A stretch of 64,000 nt of DNA from Hassallia sp050875635 (GCF_050875635.1 NZ_JBPAOH010000019.1:14732-78731), one strand, 5' to 3'. Positions 36,224 to 44,951 are shown, counted from the stretch's first letter. Numbers and translations are program-made. Notes: generated by a model from the sequence alone, not told the origin.

Positions 36224-36551
36224 TGGATTATCTCCTTAATAATTAGATAGATTAGGACTTACGCATTCTCTTTTGCTCTGTTGATGTTCTTGGCAGTGCG
36301 TTCAAGCCATTATCTCGAATGCATTACGTAAGTGATATGGATATAGCAATCCTATCTAATTTGGAAAAAAGACTTTTAAGAAACGAACCGCAGAGGCACA
36401 GAGAGAACAGAGAAAGAGGAAGAGAGAGTTTTACGCTCTTATTTGGGATTGCTATATAAACAAAAATCAGTTTAATAGATAGTTACTACCCTAGTTAAAT
36501 TTTAATTAATATAATTAAAATTTTGCTATTAATAGTTATTAATATATATTT
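36224..36551. repeat. Spacer with a MITE-like inverted repeat
   Basis: ATATAGCAATCC at 36343-36354 and GGATTGCTATAT at 36446-36457 form 12 bp inverted ends about 115 bp apart, enclosing CGCAGAGGCACAGAGAGAACAG repeats. No gene is seen. The rest is AT-rich. Confidence 0.55.
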
Positions 36552-37163
36552 TTAAAACTTTTTCGCCGTCTGACTAACTATGTCAAACTCAAATCTTTCT
36601 TTGGGGTCAGTTTCGCCATAAATATTAAAAGTAACAGTTGGTTCATCACCCACCGCTTCTACGCTATGAATTGCATCGGGAGTAAAGCTTATAATATCCC
36701 CTGGTTCTAAAGTTATCTCCCCTGTAGTTTCAATTTTATCTGGAAATTCTGCACTAGGACTGCGTTGCCAACAAGTAGTTTTTTCTTGTCCTTTTAATAC
36801 TGCTACTACTCCCCAAGTTCCGTGGTTGTGAATTGATGATTTTATTCCTGGTAAAAATGTTACTATTTGTACAGTTAAAGGAAAACCTAATTCATCATAT
36901 AAAAGTAAAACAGAAGTTCCATTTTCTGGAGAAGGCTGTAATTTTTTACTTTGCACCCAATAGGAATTAGTAATCAATCGCCTTACCAACATCCGAATTT
37001 CTGGAAGGCGACTTGATTCGTCGTCAACGTTATTAAGAACATCTTCTAGCTCAGTTATAAACCGATACAGGCGATAATTATCTCTTAATAAATCCCATTC
37101 TCTGGCTGATTTACATGCTAGATACTGACCGTCTCCAGTTACAAGCCAATCTTTATTTTTCAT
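36552..37163 (-). CDS. Cupin, cysteine-dioxygenase-like metal-dependent enzyme
   Basis: A 203-residue single-domain cupin. The metal ligands are seen in SIHNHGTWGVVAVLKGQE (H-x-H...E, about 115-132) and in the second motif FTPDAIHSVEAV (His, about 167-178). The fold matches the cysteine dioxygenase/3-mercaptopropionate dioxygenase-like group in cyanobacteria. Thiol oxidation is likely but not proven. It is 0.3 kb from the ArsC-like gene and near cysK. Confidence 0.8.
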   Translation of the reverse strand: MKNKDWLVTGDGQYLACKSAREWDLLRDNYRLYRFITELEDVLNNVDDESSRLPEIRMLVRRLITNSYWVQSKKLQPSPENGTSVLLLYDELGFPLTVQIVTFLPGIKSSIHNHGTWGVVAVLKGQEKTTCWQRSPSAEFPDKIETTGEITLEPGDIISFTPDAIHSVEAVGDEPTVTFNIYGETDPKERFEFDIVSQTAKKF

Positions 37164-37283
37164 AACTGAAAGTTGATAGTGGTTAGTTGTTGTGTTACTC
37201 AGTCCTTGTCATGCGGACTTTAGTTGTATAGCCCTAGTCTTTTAGATTGTTCGCGTAGCGTGCGCTTGGCGCAGGGTGAATAT

Positions 37284-37772
37284 TTATTCTTCATCTTCTT
37301 CGGCTGGGCGTGTCAAAATATCAAGTATAAGTCCCCCACCAAATTCTTTTTTATCATCAACTTCTTTGATTCTGGCACTTATTTCTTTAGCTTGTTCTAT
37401 TTCTCCCAGCTTTGCTAATACTAGTCCAGAAGCGGCGTAAGCGGTTAAATATAGCCGAATTGAGGGGTTATCTTTACGACTAACTAATACTGCCTTCAGT
37501 TGTTGCCAATCATCAGGTAGTTTTTCGTAATTATGAATTTTATTTATAACTTTGACTGCCATTTGCAGTGCTAGTAGATAATTATTTTTATAGTAAAAAT
37601 ATCTATATGCGGCGACTAAAACCTCTAGATTATCTTCTGTTTTAGCTAAAGCTTGCTGCATATACTTTTCTGATTCGGCGGTATTTTCCCAGCTTTTCGC
37701 GGCTAATATCAATAAATTCTTGATATCTTCTGGAACTTGAAACCATGAGAATGTTTTTGAGCCAGCTTTCAT
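37284..37772 (-). CDS. Hypothetical TPR-like protein, fourth gene of the cox operon
   Basis: A 162-residue soluble protein from the ATG at 37772 (MKAGSKTFSWFQVPEDIKN); upstream codons are STRR-encoded and rejected. Helical pairs ESEKYMQQALAKTEDNLEVLVAAYRYFYYKN and LYLTAYAASGLVLAKLGEIEQAKEIS look like TPR units. The acidic C-terminus ends RPAEEDEE. It follows coxC on the same strand after a 158 bp repeat-filled spacer; it may assist oxidase assembly, but there is no direct evidence. Confidence 0.65.
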   Translation of the reverse strand: MKAGSKTFSWFQVPEDIKNLLILAAKSWENTAESEKYMQQALAKTEDNLEVLVAAYRYFYYKNNYLLALQMAVKVINKIHNYEKLPDDWQQLKAVLVSRKDNPSIRLYLTAYAASGLVLAKLGEIEQAKEISARIKEVDDKKEFGGGLILDILTRPAEEDEE

Positions 37773-37930
37773 AAAATAACTTTGGGAATGGGTAATTGGG
37801 AATGGGTAATTGGTAATGGGTAATGGGGAAATAAATAGGAAAAGGAAAAGAATTATTACTACGTTCCTACTCTTAATTACCACGTTACCCCCAATTTCCA
37901 ATTCCCAATTACCTATTACCGATTACCGAT

Positions 37931-38527
37931 TTAAAACAAGGTGAGAATGTACAACAGCGAGAAGAGAACAATCCAGATGATGTCTACAAAGTGCCAGTAT
38001 ATTTCTGCCATTTCAATACCAACGTGCTTGGTAGCAGAATAGTGACCGGGACGACGCGATCGCCACAATACACCTAAAATTAATAACAGTCCCACAAATA
38101 CGTGCAAACCGTGGAATCCTGTCATTAAATAAAAACAGTTGGAAAATACGTTGGTCGTCATGCCGTATCCTAAAGTTAGATACTCAACAACCTGACCAAG
38201 TAAGAAAACTGCTCCCATAATTGCGGTGATGATGTACCACCGCTGCATTCCTTTGACATCATTCCTTTTAATTGCTGCGTCACCAAAGTGAATGACGAAA
38301 CTACTAGAAACGAGAATGATAGTGTTAATTGTCGGCAATAAAAGCTCTACTTCGGTGTTTTCTGGGGGCCAAACTTCCGTTATTCCTCGAAAGAACAAAT
38401 AAGCCGCAAAAAAGCCGCCAAACATTAAAGATTCAGAAGCAAGAAAGGTCAATAATCCTAATACTCGCAAATCTTGATGTTCGCTGTGTTCTGCGTGATG
38501 TTCTGCATTTGATGTTGCGATCGCCAT
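37931..38527 (-). CDS. coxC: Cytochrome c oxidase subunit III
   Basis: A 198-residue protein from the ATG at 38527 (MAIATSNAEHHAEHSEHQD); the upstream part of the frame lacks a ribosome binding site. Five hydrophobic segments are visible, with FGGFFAAYLFFRG, TGFHGLHVFVGLLLI and the C-terminal EIYWHFVDIIWIVLFSLLYI typical for CoxC of cyanobacteria. Third gene of coxBAC; the 69 bp before it holds an AGCGCTTACTAC repeat. Confidence 0.95.
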   Translation of the reverse strand: MAIATSNAEHHAEHSEHQDLRVLGLLTFLASESLMFGGFFAAYLFFRGITEVWPPENTEVELLLPTINTIILVSSSFVIHFGDAAIKRNDVKGMQRWYIITAIMGAVFLLGQVVEYLTLGYGMTTNVFSNCFYLMTGFHGLHVFVGLLLILGVLWRSRRPGHYSATKHVGIEMAEIYWHFVDIIWIVLFSLLYILTLF

Positions 38528-38596
38528 ATTGTTGCAGCTTGAATAAATTTCCAAAAAGAAATCGTAATAAGCGCTATAAGCGCTTACTACAATTGA

Positions 38597-40285
38597 CTAA
38601 GCACTAACTTCCGTCGCAGTAGATGGCGGCAGTTCAGCGCTATGATCTATGCCGTAGTCGTAGGGACCGTGAGTGACAACGGGCAATACTTCCCAGTTTT
38701 CTACTATTGGTGGTGAACTGGTTGTCCATTCTAAAGTCAAACCTTGCCAAGGATTATCACCTGCCTTGGGTCCAGCAATCCAACTCCAAATGACGTTGAT
38801 GGTGAAGGGAATCACTGAAGCTGCCAATACAAAAGCACCAACAGTACAAATCTGATTCAGGCTGACAAATTGCGGATCGTACATGGCAACTCTTCGAGGC
38901 ATTCCTTGCAAACCCAACTCATGCATCGGCAAAAATGTCAGATTAGTGCCAATGAAGGTGAGGACGAAGTGAATCCGACCCCAAGTTTCATTCATCATCC
39001 GTCCGGTCATTTTCGGGAACCAATGGTAAATGCCAGCGTAAATACCGAATACGGAACCGCCAAACAATACATAGTGGAAGTGCGCCACTACATAATATGT
39101 GTCGTGTACGTGAACATCAAAGGGGGCTGTTCCCATCGTCACACCGCTTAATCCGCCCATGACAAACATGGATAGCAAGCCAATGGCGAATAGCATCGCG
39201 GTGGTGAAGCGGATTTTACCACCCCAAAGCGTAGCAACCCAACCGAAAATCTTCACACCGGTAGGAACAGCCACGATGAGGGTGGAGATGGTGAAGAACA
39301 TCCGCATCCAACCGGGTGTACCACTGGTAAACATGTGGTGTACCCAGACAAACAAACCGACAACGCAGATTGCTACGCTGGAATAGGCGATCGCCTTATA
39401 CCCAAAAATCGGTTTGCGGGCATGTACTGGTATCACTTCGGACATAATGCCGAAAATTGGCAGAATCATCAAATAAACTGCCGGGTGCGAATAAAACCAG
39501 AACAAATGTTGGTAAATTACCACATTACCGCCAGCATCTGGTTTAAAGAAGGAAGTACCAAAGTTGATATCAAACAACAACAGCACTAAACCAGCCGCTA
39601 ATACAGGTGTGGAAAGAAGCGCCAAAATAGCGGTTGCTAAAGTTGCCCAACAAAATAAGGGAACTTGATCCCATCTCATGCTGGGGACTTTCATCTTCAA
39701 GATGGTGATGACAAAGTTCACCGAACCCAAAATTGAGGAAGTTCCCACCAAGACGATCGCTAAAATCCACATCGATTGTGCGGTGTTAGCGGTAACTAAA
39801 CTTAAAGGTGGGTAAGCAGTCCAGCCAGATTGCGAACCGCCAAAAAAGAAACTACCAAGCAGTAATGCACCTGCTGGTGGATTCAACCAAAAGGCGATCG
39901 CATTCAACTTCGGGAAAGCCATATCTCTAGCACCAACCATCAATGGCACCAGATAATTACCAAATCCCCCAATTGCACTCGGTACAATCCACAGAAAAAT
40001 CATGATTGTTCCATGATTCGTCATGAAAGCGTTGTACAAATTCGGGTCGAGGAGGTCTGCATCCGGTGTCGCTAATTCTGCACGCATAGCAACAGCCATT
40101 AGTCCCCCGATGAGATAGAAGACAAATGCTGTAACTAGATATTGGATGCCAATAACTTTATGGTCAACATTAAACGTGAAGTAGTCGTACCATTTCCACG
40201 CTTGAGGATGGATCGTATGGGCACTCACCAATTGATTTTTATTGTCTTCGTGTGGAGTATTCGGTGGAAATTCTACTTTGGTCAT
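38597..40285 (-). CDS. coxA: Cytochrome c oxidase subunit I
   Basis: A 562-residue, 12-helix heme-copper oxidase subunit. Ligand motifs: NHGTIMIFLW (heme a), WFYSHPAVYLMILP (CuB His cross-linked to Tyr), VWVHHMFTSG (two CuB His) and HDTYYVVAHFHYV (heme His). It reduces O2 to water at the thylakoid or cytoplasmic membrane. Near the nif/hup genes a heterocyst-specific (Cox2-like) oxidase that removes O2 is likely, but the sequence alone does not decide between Cox1 and Cox2. Confidence 0.96.
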   Translation of the reverse strand: MTKVEFPPNTPHEDNKNQLVSAHTIHPQAWKWYDYFTFNVDHKVIGIQYLVTAFVFYLIGGLMAVAMRAELATPDADLLDPNLYNAFMTNHGTIMIFLWIVPSAIGGFGNYLVPLMVGARDMAFPKLNAIAFWLNPPAGALLLGSFFFGGSQSGWTAYPPLSLVTANTAQSMWILAIVLVGTSSILGSVNFVITILKMKVPSMRWDQVPLFCWATLATAILALLSTPVLAAGLVLLLFDINFGTSFFKPDAGGNVVIYQHLFWFYSHPAVYLMILPIFGIMSEVIPVHARKPIFGYKAIAYSSVAICVVGLFVWVHHMFTSGTPGWMRMFFTISTLIVAVPTGVKIFGWVATLWGGKIRFTTAMLFAIGLLSMFVMGGLSGVTMGTAPFDVHVHDTYYVVAHFHYVLFGGSVFGIYAGIYHWFPKMTGRMMNETWGRIHFVLTFIGTNLTFLPMHELGLQGMPRRVAMYDPQFVSLNQICTVGAFVLAASVIPFTINVIWSWIAGPKAGDNPWQGLTLEWTTSSPPIVENWEVLPVVTHGPYDYGIDHSAELPPSTATEVSA

Positions 40286-40299
40286 AATTTTTCCTTTGT

Positions 40300-40458
40300 T
40301 GCTTGTTAGTTGTTAGTTGATAGTTGTTGGTGAGCCAGTGCGTTGGGCGGCTCTGCCGACTTGAAGCACCTGGCGAACCCGAAGGGTTGTTAGTTGTTAG
40401 TTAATAGTTGACACTAACCACTAACTATTAACCACTAACCACTAACCACTATCCACTA
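40300..40458. repeat. Repeat cluster between coxB and coxA
   Basis: TTGTTAGTTGTTAGTTGATAG units and CACTAACCACTAACTATTAACC units flank a hairpin repeat of the AGCCAGTGCGTTG family (40333-40375; inner arms GGGCGGC/GCCGAC, outer GCCAG/CTGGC) followed by GAACCCGAAGGGTT. Confidence 0.8.
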
Positions 40459-40459
40459 A

Positions 40460-41467
40460 CTAATGACTCATAGACTCTAGAGTTAGTGAACTAATCCCCA
40501 TATCATCAGCGTAGGGAGCAAGAAACTCTGAAGTTGATAACTCAGCTGGTTTAACTGCCACAGCTTGATTGAGTTCTTGCTTTTGAGCAACTTTGTTTTC
40601 TGTCAGCCAACTATTGTATTCTTCTGGTGTTTCTACAATTACTTGCGATCGCATTGAACCGTGATAGCCACCGCATAATTCTGTACAAACTATCGGATAT
40701 GTACCCGTTTTAGTAGCGACGAATCGCAATTGAGTAGGGATACCGGGAATTGCGTCTTGCTTCAATCTAAATTGCGGTACCCAGAATGAGTGAATTACAT
40801 CTTGTGCTGACAAGTTGAGTTGGACGTCAGCACCGACTGGAATGTGTAATTCTCCAGAATTAACACCACTTTCGGGATAGTTAAATATCCAAGCAAACTG
40901 CATCCCGGTAACATCAACAACTAAGTCGGCAACTTTGCCTTGTTCAGCCGGAGTTCCGCCAATACCTACTTTTCGCGCTCCTGCGGGTGGTACTGGTACT
41001 TCCAATTCCGTTGCTGAGGCGTCACTCAATGTAGCTGCGAGTGCGGTTCCCGGCATCTGAGCAACATGAGATGGAGAATGGCTATGAGCCATCATATGTC
41101 CGGGTGCTTCAATTCCACCCATGCGCGTAAACACATCAACACTGTATATTCCCAAGCACAGGACAATGATTGATGGAATTGCCGTCCAAAAAACTTCTAA
41201 AGGAAGATTGCCCTCAATATGGACACCATCTGTATCATCACCTTTACGGCGACGATATTTAACCACAAAAATTAAGATGGTTCCTTCTACTACCAAAAAC
41301 AGAGCGATCGCAATGCTGAACATGATGTTGAAAAACCCGTCCACCAAAGGCGCTTGTGCTGAAGCTTGCACCGGCAGTAAACTATGGTTTTGACCAAGCC
41401 AGATGCTTAAAACTGTGACGAATGCCCCAGCAACTAAAGTTAATAATGAAACAGGAATTTCTTGCAT
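40460..41467 (-). CDS. coxB: Cytochrome c oxidase subunit II
   Basis: A 335-residue protein from the ATG at 41467 (MQEIPVSLLTLVAGAFVTVL); an in-frame ATG at 41530 would add 21 Cys/Lys-rich residues and is less likely. An N-terminal hydrophobic segment and two further membrane helices (FNIMFSIAIALFLVVEG; PSIIVLCLGIYSVDVF) precede a CuA domain whose ligands are Cys261, Cys265, His269 and Met272 (CTELCGGYHGSM). The intact CuA site marks a true cytochrome c oxidase, not the CuA-less alternative oxidase (ARTO). A His-rich loop (GHMMAHSHSPSHV) is unusual. Confidence 0.95.
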   Translation of the reverse strand: MQEIPVSLLTLVAGAFVTVLSIWLGQNHSLLPVQASAQAPLVDGFFNIMFSIAIALFLVVEGTILIFVVKYRRRKGDDTDGVHIEGNLPLEVFWTAIPSIIVLCLGIYSVDVFTRMGGIEAPGHMMAHSHSPSHVAQMPGTALAATLSDASATELEVPVPPAGARKVGIGGTPAEQGKVADLVVDVTGMQFAWIFNYPESGVNSGELHIPVGADVQLNLSAQDVIHSFWVPQFRLKQDAIPGIPTQLRFVATKTGTYPIVCTELCGGYHGSMRSQVIVETPEEYNSWLTENKVAQKQELNQAVAVKPAELSTSEFLAPYADDMGISSLTLESMSH

Positions 41468-42028
41468 ACATACCTGCTGTGTACAACATCGTGTTTGTGT
41501 GATTTTCTTTCTTTTTACCCCAGGATTCATATCCTGTATTGATGTATATCCTAGGCAGGAAAGAGAATAGTTTTCTCGCTTGTGAGAGCATCACAACAAG
41601 CAGATTTTTTTGCTTTCACCTATATATTTTCTCTATTTATTATAGAGAATCCGGGAAAAATCTCTATATTTCTTAATATATTTTGTCCGGCAAAGCTACA
41701 ACAAAATTTTTGCTTATAGTTAATCTCATTTCCGCTTAATTAAGAGCAACCGTCGTAGAGAGGTTCCAGACCGAATGTCTCTACAATATGTGTCTCAACG
41801 CCGGACATGATACAACAAGCATTCACAAATCAACTCTCAGTAAAAAAAATAAGGATGAAGTTAAACTCGCGAATTAATTCGCTCAATCATACAGATTTAT
41901 TTTTTCATCCTTTTGCCTTTATCACCACTGATATAGGCTATATTAGCAGCAAGTTTAAATTTGTTAATGGCTGACATTTTCCCATTTATGGATTGTTCTA
42001 CTGCTAACTTTTTGCGTAGTTCCGGTAA
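41468..42028. other. coxB promoter region and AT-rich spacer
   Basis: About 560 bp. TGTATATCCTAGGCAGGAAAG (41541-41561 region) lies upstream of coxB; a TAGAGAGGTTCCAGACCGAATGTCTCTAC repeat relative is at about 41756-41786. A minus-strand 75-codon frame at 41897-42124 has no recognisable features and overlaps the gene fragment on the other strand; I do not call it. Confidence 0.4.
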
Positions 42029-42328
42029 ATATCCAGCATTCCCCTCTTCAGTGTAGAAGGCGATCAACGCAATGCCGCATCTCAAGTTTATGAATGTACT
42101 CAAAAATGGATTGATTGGAATCAACCACTATTTGGGCTAGAAATATTTACAATTGAGTTCTTTAAATACGACATCGGTCAAATTCAAATAGCCCTTGTAG
42201 ACATCGGTGGAAAAGTTCGTAATTTGAGTACTGTTGCAAGAGAGTTTAAAGTTGTGTCTCAAACATGGGACAGCTTCATCAGTAATTTAGACGACTTCCA
42301 AGAACACCTGCTGAGAGGGATGCATTAG
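42029..42328 (+). pseudogene. Gene fragment of unknown family, 3' end only
   Basis: One hundred open codons follow a TAA at 42026 and end in TAG at 42326, without a start codon in a plausible place. The translation (EGDQRNAASQVYECTQKWIDWNQ ... IALVDIGGKVRNLSTVAREFKVVSQTWDSFISNLDDFQEHLL, landmarks only) has strong gene-like composition, so it looks like the C-terminal remnant of a lost protein of about this fold or larger. No family is recognised. It lies at the left edge of the TIR island, supporting past rearrangement there. Confidence 0.5.
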
Positions 42329-42479
42329 CTAGCCCAGACAATAGGGGCTGATGGTTTCTATTTACTTGATGCCATTTACTCCCAAAGAGCACCGATTGGA
42401 GAGCGATTTTTTTTCGGGGGAGATGGAACTGGGAATACGGTAAGATGACTCAATGTGAGGTTGAGCCAACAGAAAATTT

Positions 42480-42581
42480 TCAACCTAGCTTATCGATTCC
42501 GAATCCAATAGCCAACAACATAGCTCCCAAGAAAATTATTGAAATGCCAACAAGTTGTTTGAAAGTATATCGAGATTCCAT
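42480..42581 (-). CDS. 33-residue single-helix membrane peptide
   Basis: ATG at 42581 to TGA at 42480. The peptide begins MESRYTFKQLVG, has one hydrophobic helix (ISIIFLGAMLLAIGFG) and ends IDKLG. It is the last of the minus-strand set that starts with the TIR gene, ~90 bp after the 30-residue peptide gene. Its ending (I-D-K-L) resembles that of the 30-residue peptide (F-D-K-L-K). The coding nature is inferred from position and composition. Confidence 0.45.
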   Translation of the reverse strand: MESRYTFKQLVGISIIFLGAMLLAIGFGIDKLG

Positions 42582-42674
42582 TTCGTTTATTACGTCATAG
42601 ATGATCTGATGGAATACCTTTATAAAACTCCATTCCTTGTAGGGAAGTTGTGCAAAAGCATTCGATAAAAATAG

Positions 42675-42767
42675 TTATTTAAGTTTATCAAATACCTTCA
42701 AAAATAACAATAATCCTAAGAGTAACAAAACTATTCCAATAATTATAATTACTACATCCATCATCAT
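42675..42767 (-). CDS. 30-residue single-helix membrane peptide, coupled to the preceding gene
   Basis: ATG at 42767 (MMMDVV) to TAA at 42675. AAGGAAC precedes the start by 3-4 bases, and the start overlaps the stop of the 42764-43234 gene (ATGA), so translation is coupled. It is one hydrophobic helix (VVIIIIGIVLLLLGLLLFL) with a short polar end KVFDKLK. Too short for routine annotation, but overlap plus ribosome binding site make it credible. Confidence 0.6.
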   Translation of the reverse strand: MMMDVVIIIIGIVLLLLGLLLFLKVFDKLK

Positions 42768-43234
42768 TGTTGTTCCTTACTTTTTTTTTTCTTTTTTGCC
42801 AGTCCAATACTTACTAGTACACCACCAAGAGTGGTAATTACTACGCCTAAGACCTGCTCAACTGAAAAATGACTGCTAGATTGATCCACCTGGCCTTCAA
42901 GTTGAGCTAATAATTTAGAAATTTCTATTTGCTGTGCCTTTATATCTCTCTTTTGCTCATCGTCAAGCACAGCATATGCATTACGCTTCAGCAAACTCTC
43001 AATGAATTCATTCAATCGCCTTTCTCTCATAAGGCTCTTAATCCTTTCCTTATAGCGTTCCCTTGATATTTCAGTTTGAATATTGTCATAAACAGGCAAA
43101 CCCAGGATATTCTTAATAGCTTGCCCCAAGTTAGGTATATCCCTGTATCCTTCACCATCAAAGAACACCGCAAAGACCTTAGAGGCTTTATCAATTATTT
43201 CTTGCCGAATTATATCAGACTCATTTGCTACCAT
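42764..43234 (-). CDS. TIR-associated adaptor-domain protein with C-terminal membrane helix (B)
   Basis: A 156-residue protein from the ATG at 43234 (GGAAG upstream); a GTG at 43279 is an alternative. Residues 7-113 form a helical domain shared with the TIR protein C-terminus and with the neighbouring 181-residue protein: R-x-EII-x-K-(A/T)-S-x-(V/I)-FA, DIPNL, AIKNILG, Y-x-x-I-x-x-E-(I/L)-S, RRLNEFIESLL and EISKLLAQL. Residues 127-146 (VLGVVITTLGGVLVSIGLA) form a membrane helix followed by KKKKKSK, so the domain would be anchored with the lysines in the cytoplasm. No known family is recognised. It is followed by the overlapping 30-residue peptide. Confidence 0.75.
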   Translation of the reverse strand: MVANESDIIRQEIIDKASKVFAVFFDGEGYRDIPNLGQAIKNILGLPVYDNIQTEISRERYKERIKSLMRERRLNEFIESLLKRNAYAVLDDEQKRDIKAQQIEISKLLAQLEGQVDQSSSHFSVEQVLGVVITTLGGVLVSIGLAKKKKKSKEQQ

Positions 43235-43334
43235 TCGCGTTCTTCCACTCTTGCTTGAATTAATTGTTCTTTTAAGCACTCAAACAGAAAAAACTAGTCT
43301 TTCTATTCTTTAAGTATCTCCTTTTTTATTCTTA

Positions 43335-43880
43335 TTATTTGTCCTTCGTTACTAACGAAGCAAGAGCCATACCCACGAGAGTGATCCCAGCAAGAGTAAC
43401 TATTCCAGCGGCAGCAACTATGTCACCCGCAACCTTTGCTCCCGTTGAAGCTACCGCCTTGGTAGTATCTATAAAAGATCGATCTGACTTCCTTTCTTCC
43501 GCTTTTGCGTTGTTCAGCTGAACTATTAATTCTAGAATTTTGTGGCAGTCTTGGTCTATTGTTTCCTTTATGCTATCGCCAAGCAGCTGATAGCTGCGTT
43601 CTTCTGGTAATCCTTTAATAAAGTCTCCTAAACGTCCCAAATTTAGAAGCTTTTCGATCACCAGCCTATACTGTTTACTAATCTCCGATGATATATGGCG
43701 GTCAATTGAATTATAAATCTCGAACCCCAAAATATTCTTAATGGAATCAATTAGATCCCTTATACCTTGGTGTTCCTTGGGGTCAAAGATGTCTCCAAAA
43801 ACACGCTCAGTTATCGATATTATCTCTTTGTGAATTTTCATTGTTGAATTCTTCAAAGTTTCAGTAGATTCGTTTTCCAT
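43335..43880 (-). CDS. TIR-associated adaptor-domain protein with C-terminal membrane helix (A)
   Basis: A 181-residue protein from the ATG at 43880 with GAGGA 9-13 bases upstream. Residues 14-125 carry the same helical domain as the TIR protein C-terminus (HKEIISITERVFG, SIKNILG, YNSID, LLNLGRLGDFIKGL, KILELIVQLNNA). After a linker, residues 153-177 (IVAAAGIVTLAGITLVGMALASLV) form a Gly/Ala-rich hydrophobic helix near the C-terminus. It lies 102 bp downstream of the TIR gene and ~100 bp upstream of its paralogue. Function unknown; a membrane-bound partner of the TIR effector is the natural guess. Confidence 0.78.
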   Translation of the reverse strand: MENESTETLKNSTMKIHKEIISITERVFGDIFDPKEHQGIRDLIDSIKNILGFEIYNSIDRHISSEISKQYRLVIEKLLNLGRLGDFIKGLPEERSYQLLGDSIKETIDQDCHKILELIVQLNNAKAEERKSDRSFIDTTKAVASTGAKVAGDIVAAAGIVTLAGITLVGMALASLVTKDK

Positions 43881-43982
43881 TTTAATTATTCCTCATTTTG
43901 TTGAATATCATATTACCTAACACAACTCTTATAAGCAAAAAGTAGTAATTCTAACTATTTATATCCTTATTAATGTTTTTTA

Positions 43983-44816
43983 CTATTTATCTAAACTGTT
44001 TAGCAAGCTAATAATTTCTTTGTGTACCGCCACTACATTTTTCTTTTCTTTGCTACCAAGGTTCTCAATCTCATCCTTCAGTAGAACCTCAATAAATTCA
44101 TCTAATCGCCCTTTATTGATAAGTTTTTCAACAAATTCCCTATAGCTTGTTTTTGATAATTCAACATAAATTAGGTTGTAAAACTTTACTCCTAGTATGG
44201 ACTTAATTGATACCAATAGCTTTGGTATACCAACATTTTCTTCTTCAGCAAAAATTTTCGCAAAAATATTAGAGGTTTTAGTAATTATTTCTCGCCGAAC
44301 GGCATTGGAATTATTAGGTGATATTAAAGAACTAAAGACTCCTTCTTTTTTCTCACTATTCTGTTGAGGTAGATATATTAATTCTGGAGCCATCTTATTG
44401 TTAAGAATCTTAATCAGTTCATTCAATGGTTCAGTTTCATCAACAGTTCGATGGAATTGTAAATAACGTCTTGATGCTAATAATGCCTGTTCTTTAGGTA
44501 GATCCTCAACACCAGGCAACAAAATTGGAATGATACGCAGATTACTTTTTGCAGAAAACATGATCAACGCATCTAGCTCCCAAAATCCTTGAAATTTTCC
44601 AAAGCCTTCTGAACCCACAAAGAATGCAAAGTTCCGAGATTGAAGAATGCCATGTAGCACTTTGGTTGGAATAGGATCACCCGGATGAATCTGCTCTTCA
44701 TCAATCCAAGGATTCAAACCTTGTTGTTTAAGTTCTTGAGCAATGACTCTAACTTGTGGCTTATCCTTGCTATTGTGAGCAAAGAAAACATCGAACTGTT
44801 GGTTGTCTGTCATCAT
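43983..44816 (-). CDS. TIR-domain protein with a C-terminal helical adaptor domain
   Basis: A 277-residue protein with AAGGAG 7 bases before the ATG at 44816. Residues 8-135 are a TIR domain (FDVFFAHNSKDKPQV; LKQQGLNPWIDEEQIHPGD; ILQSRNFAFFVG; FWELDALI; LRIIPILLPG). Glu80 in FWELDALI sits where NAD-cleaving TIR enzymes have their catalytic Glu. Residues 172-275 form a helical domain repeated in the next two proteins (RREIITKTSNIFAKIF, SIKSILG, YNLIYVELS, INKGRLDEFIEVLL, HKEIISLLNSL). Bacterial TIR proteins are commonly NADase effectors in anti-phage defence; the adaptor and membrane partners here are not in any system I can name. Confidence 0.85.
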   Translation of the reverse strand: MMTDNQQFDVFFAHNSKDKPQVRVIAQELKQQGLNPWIDEEQIHPGDPIPTKVLHGILQSRNFAFFVGSEGFGKFQGFWELDALIMFSAKSNLRIIPILLPGVEDLPKEQALLASRRYLQFHRTVDETEPLNELIKILNNKMAPELIYLPQQNSEKKEGVFSSLISPNNSNAVRREIITKTSNIFAKIFAEEENVGIPKLLVSIKSILGVKFYNLIYVELSKTSYREFVEKLINKGRLDEFIEVLLKDEIENLGSKEKKNVVAVHKEIISLLNSLDK

Positions 44817-44951
44817 AGAACACTCCTTACCTATTCACTTACTTATGGCATTGTTTACCTGACAAACCTACTTAGCCTTTGCTGAACTTAGGGTTAGGGG
44901 CTATAAATGGCTGGGCGTTGCATAATTGAAGTATGAATCCAAGCGATCGCA

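Noticed and set aside
41897..42124. 75-codon minus-strand frame near the TIR island
   Set aside because: No ribosome binding site, no recognisable motif, and it overlaps a gene-like fragment on the other strand.
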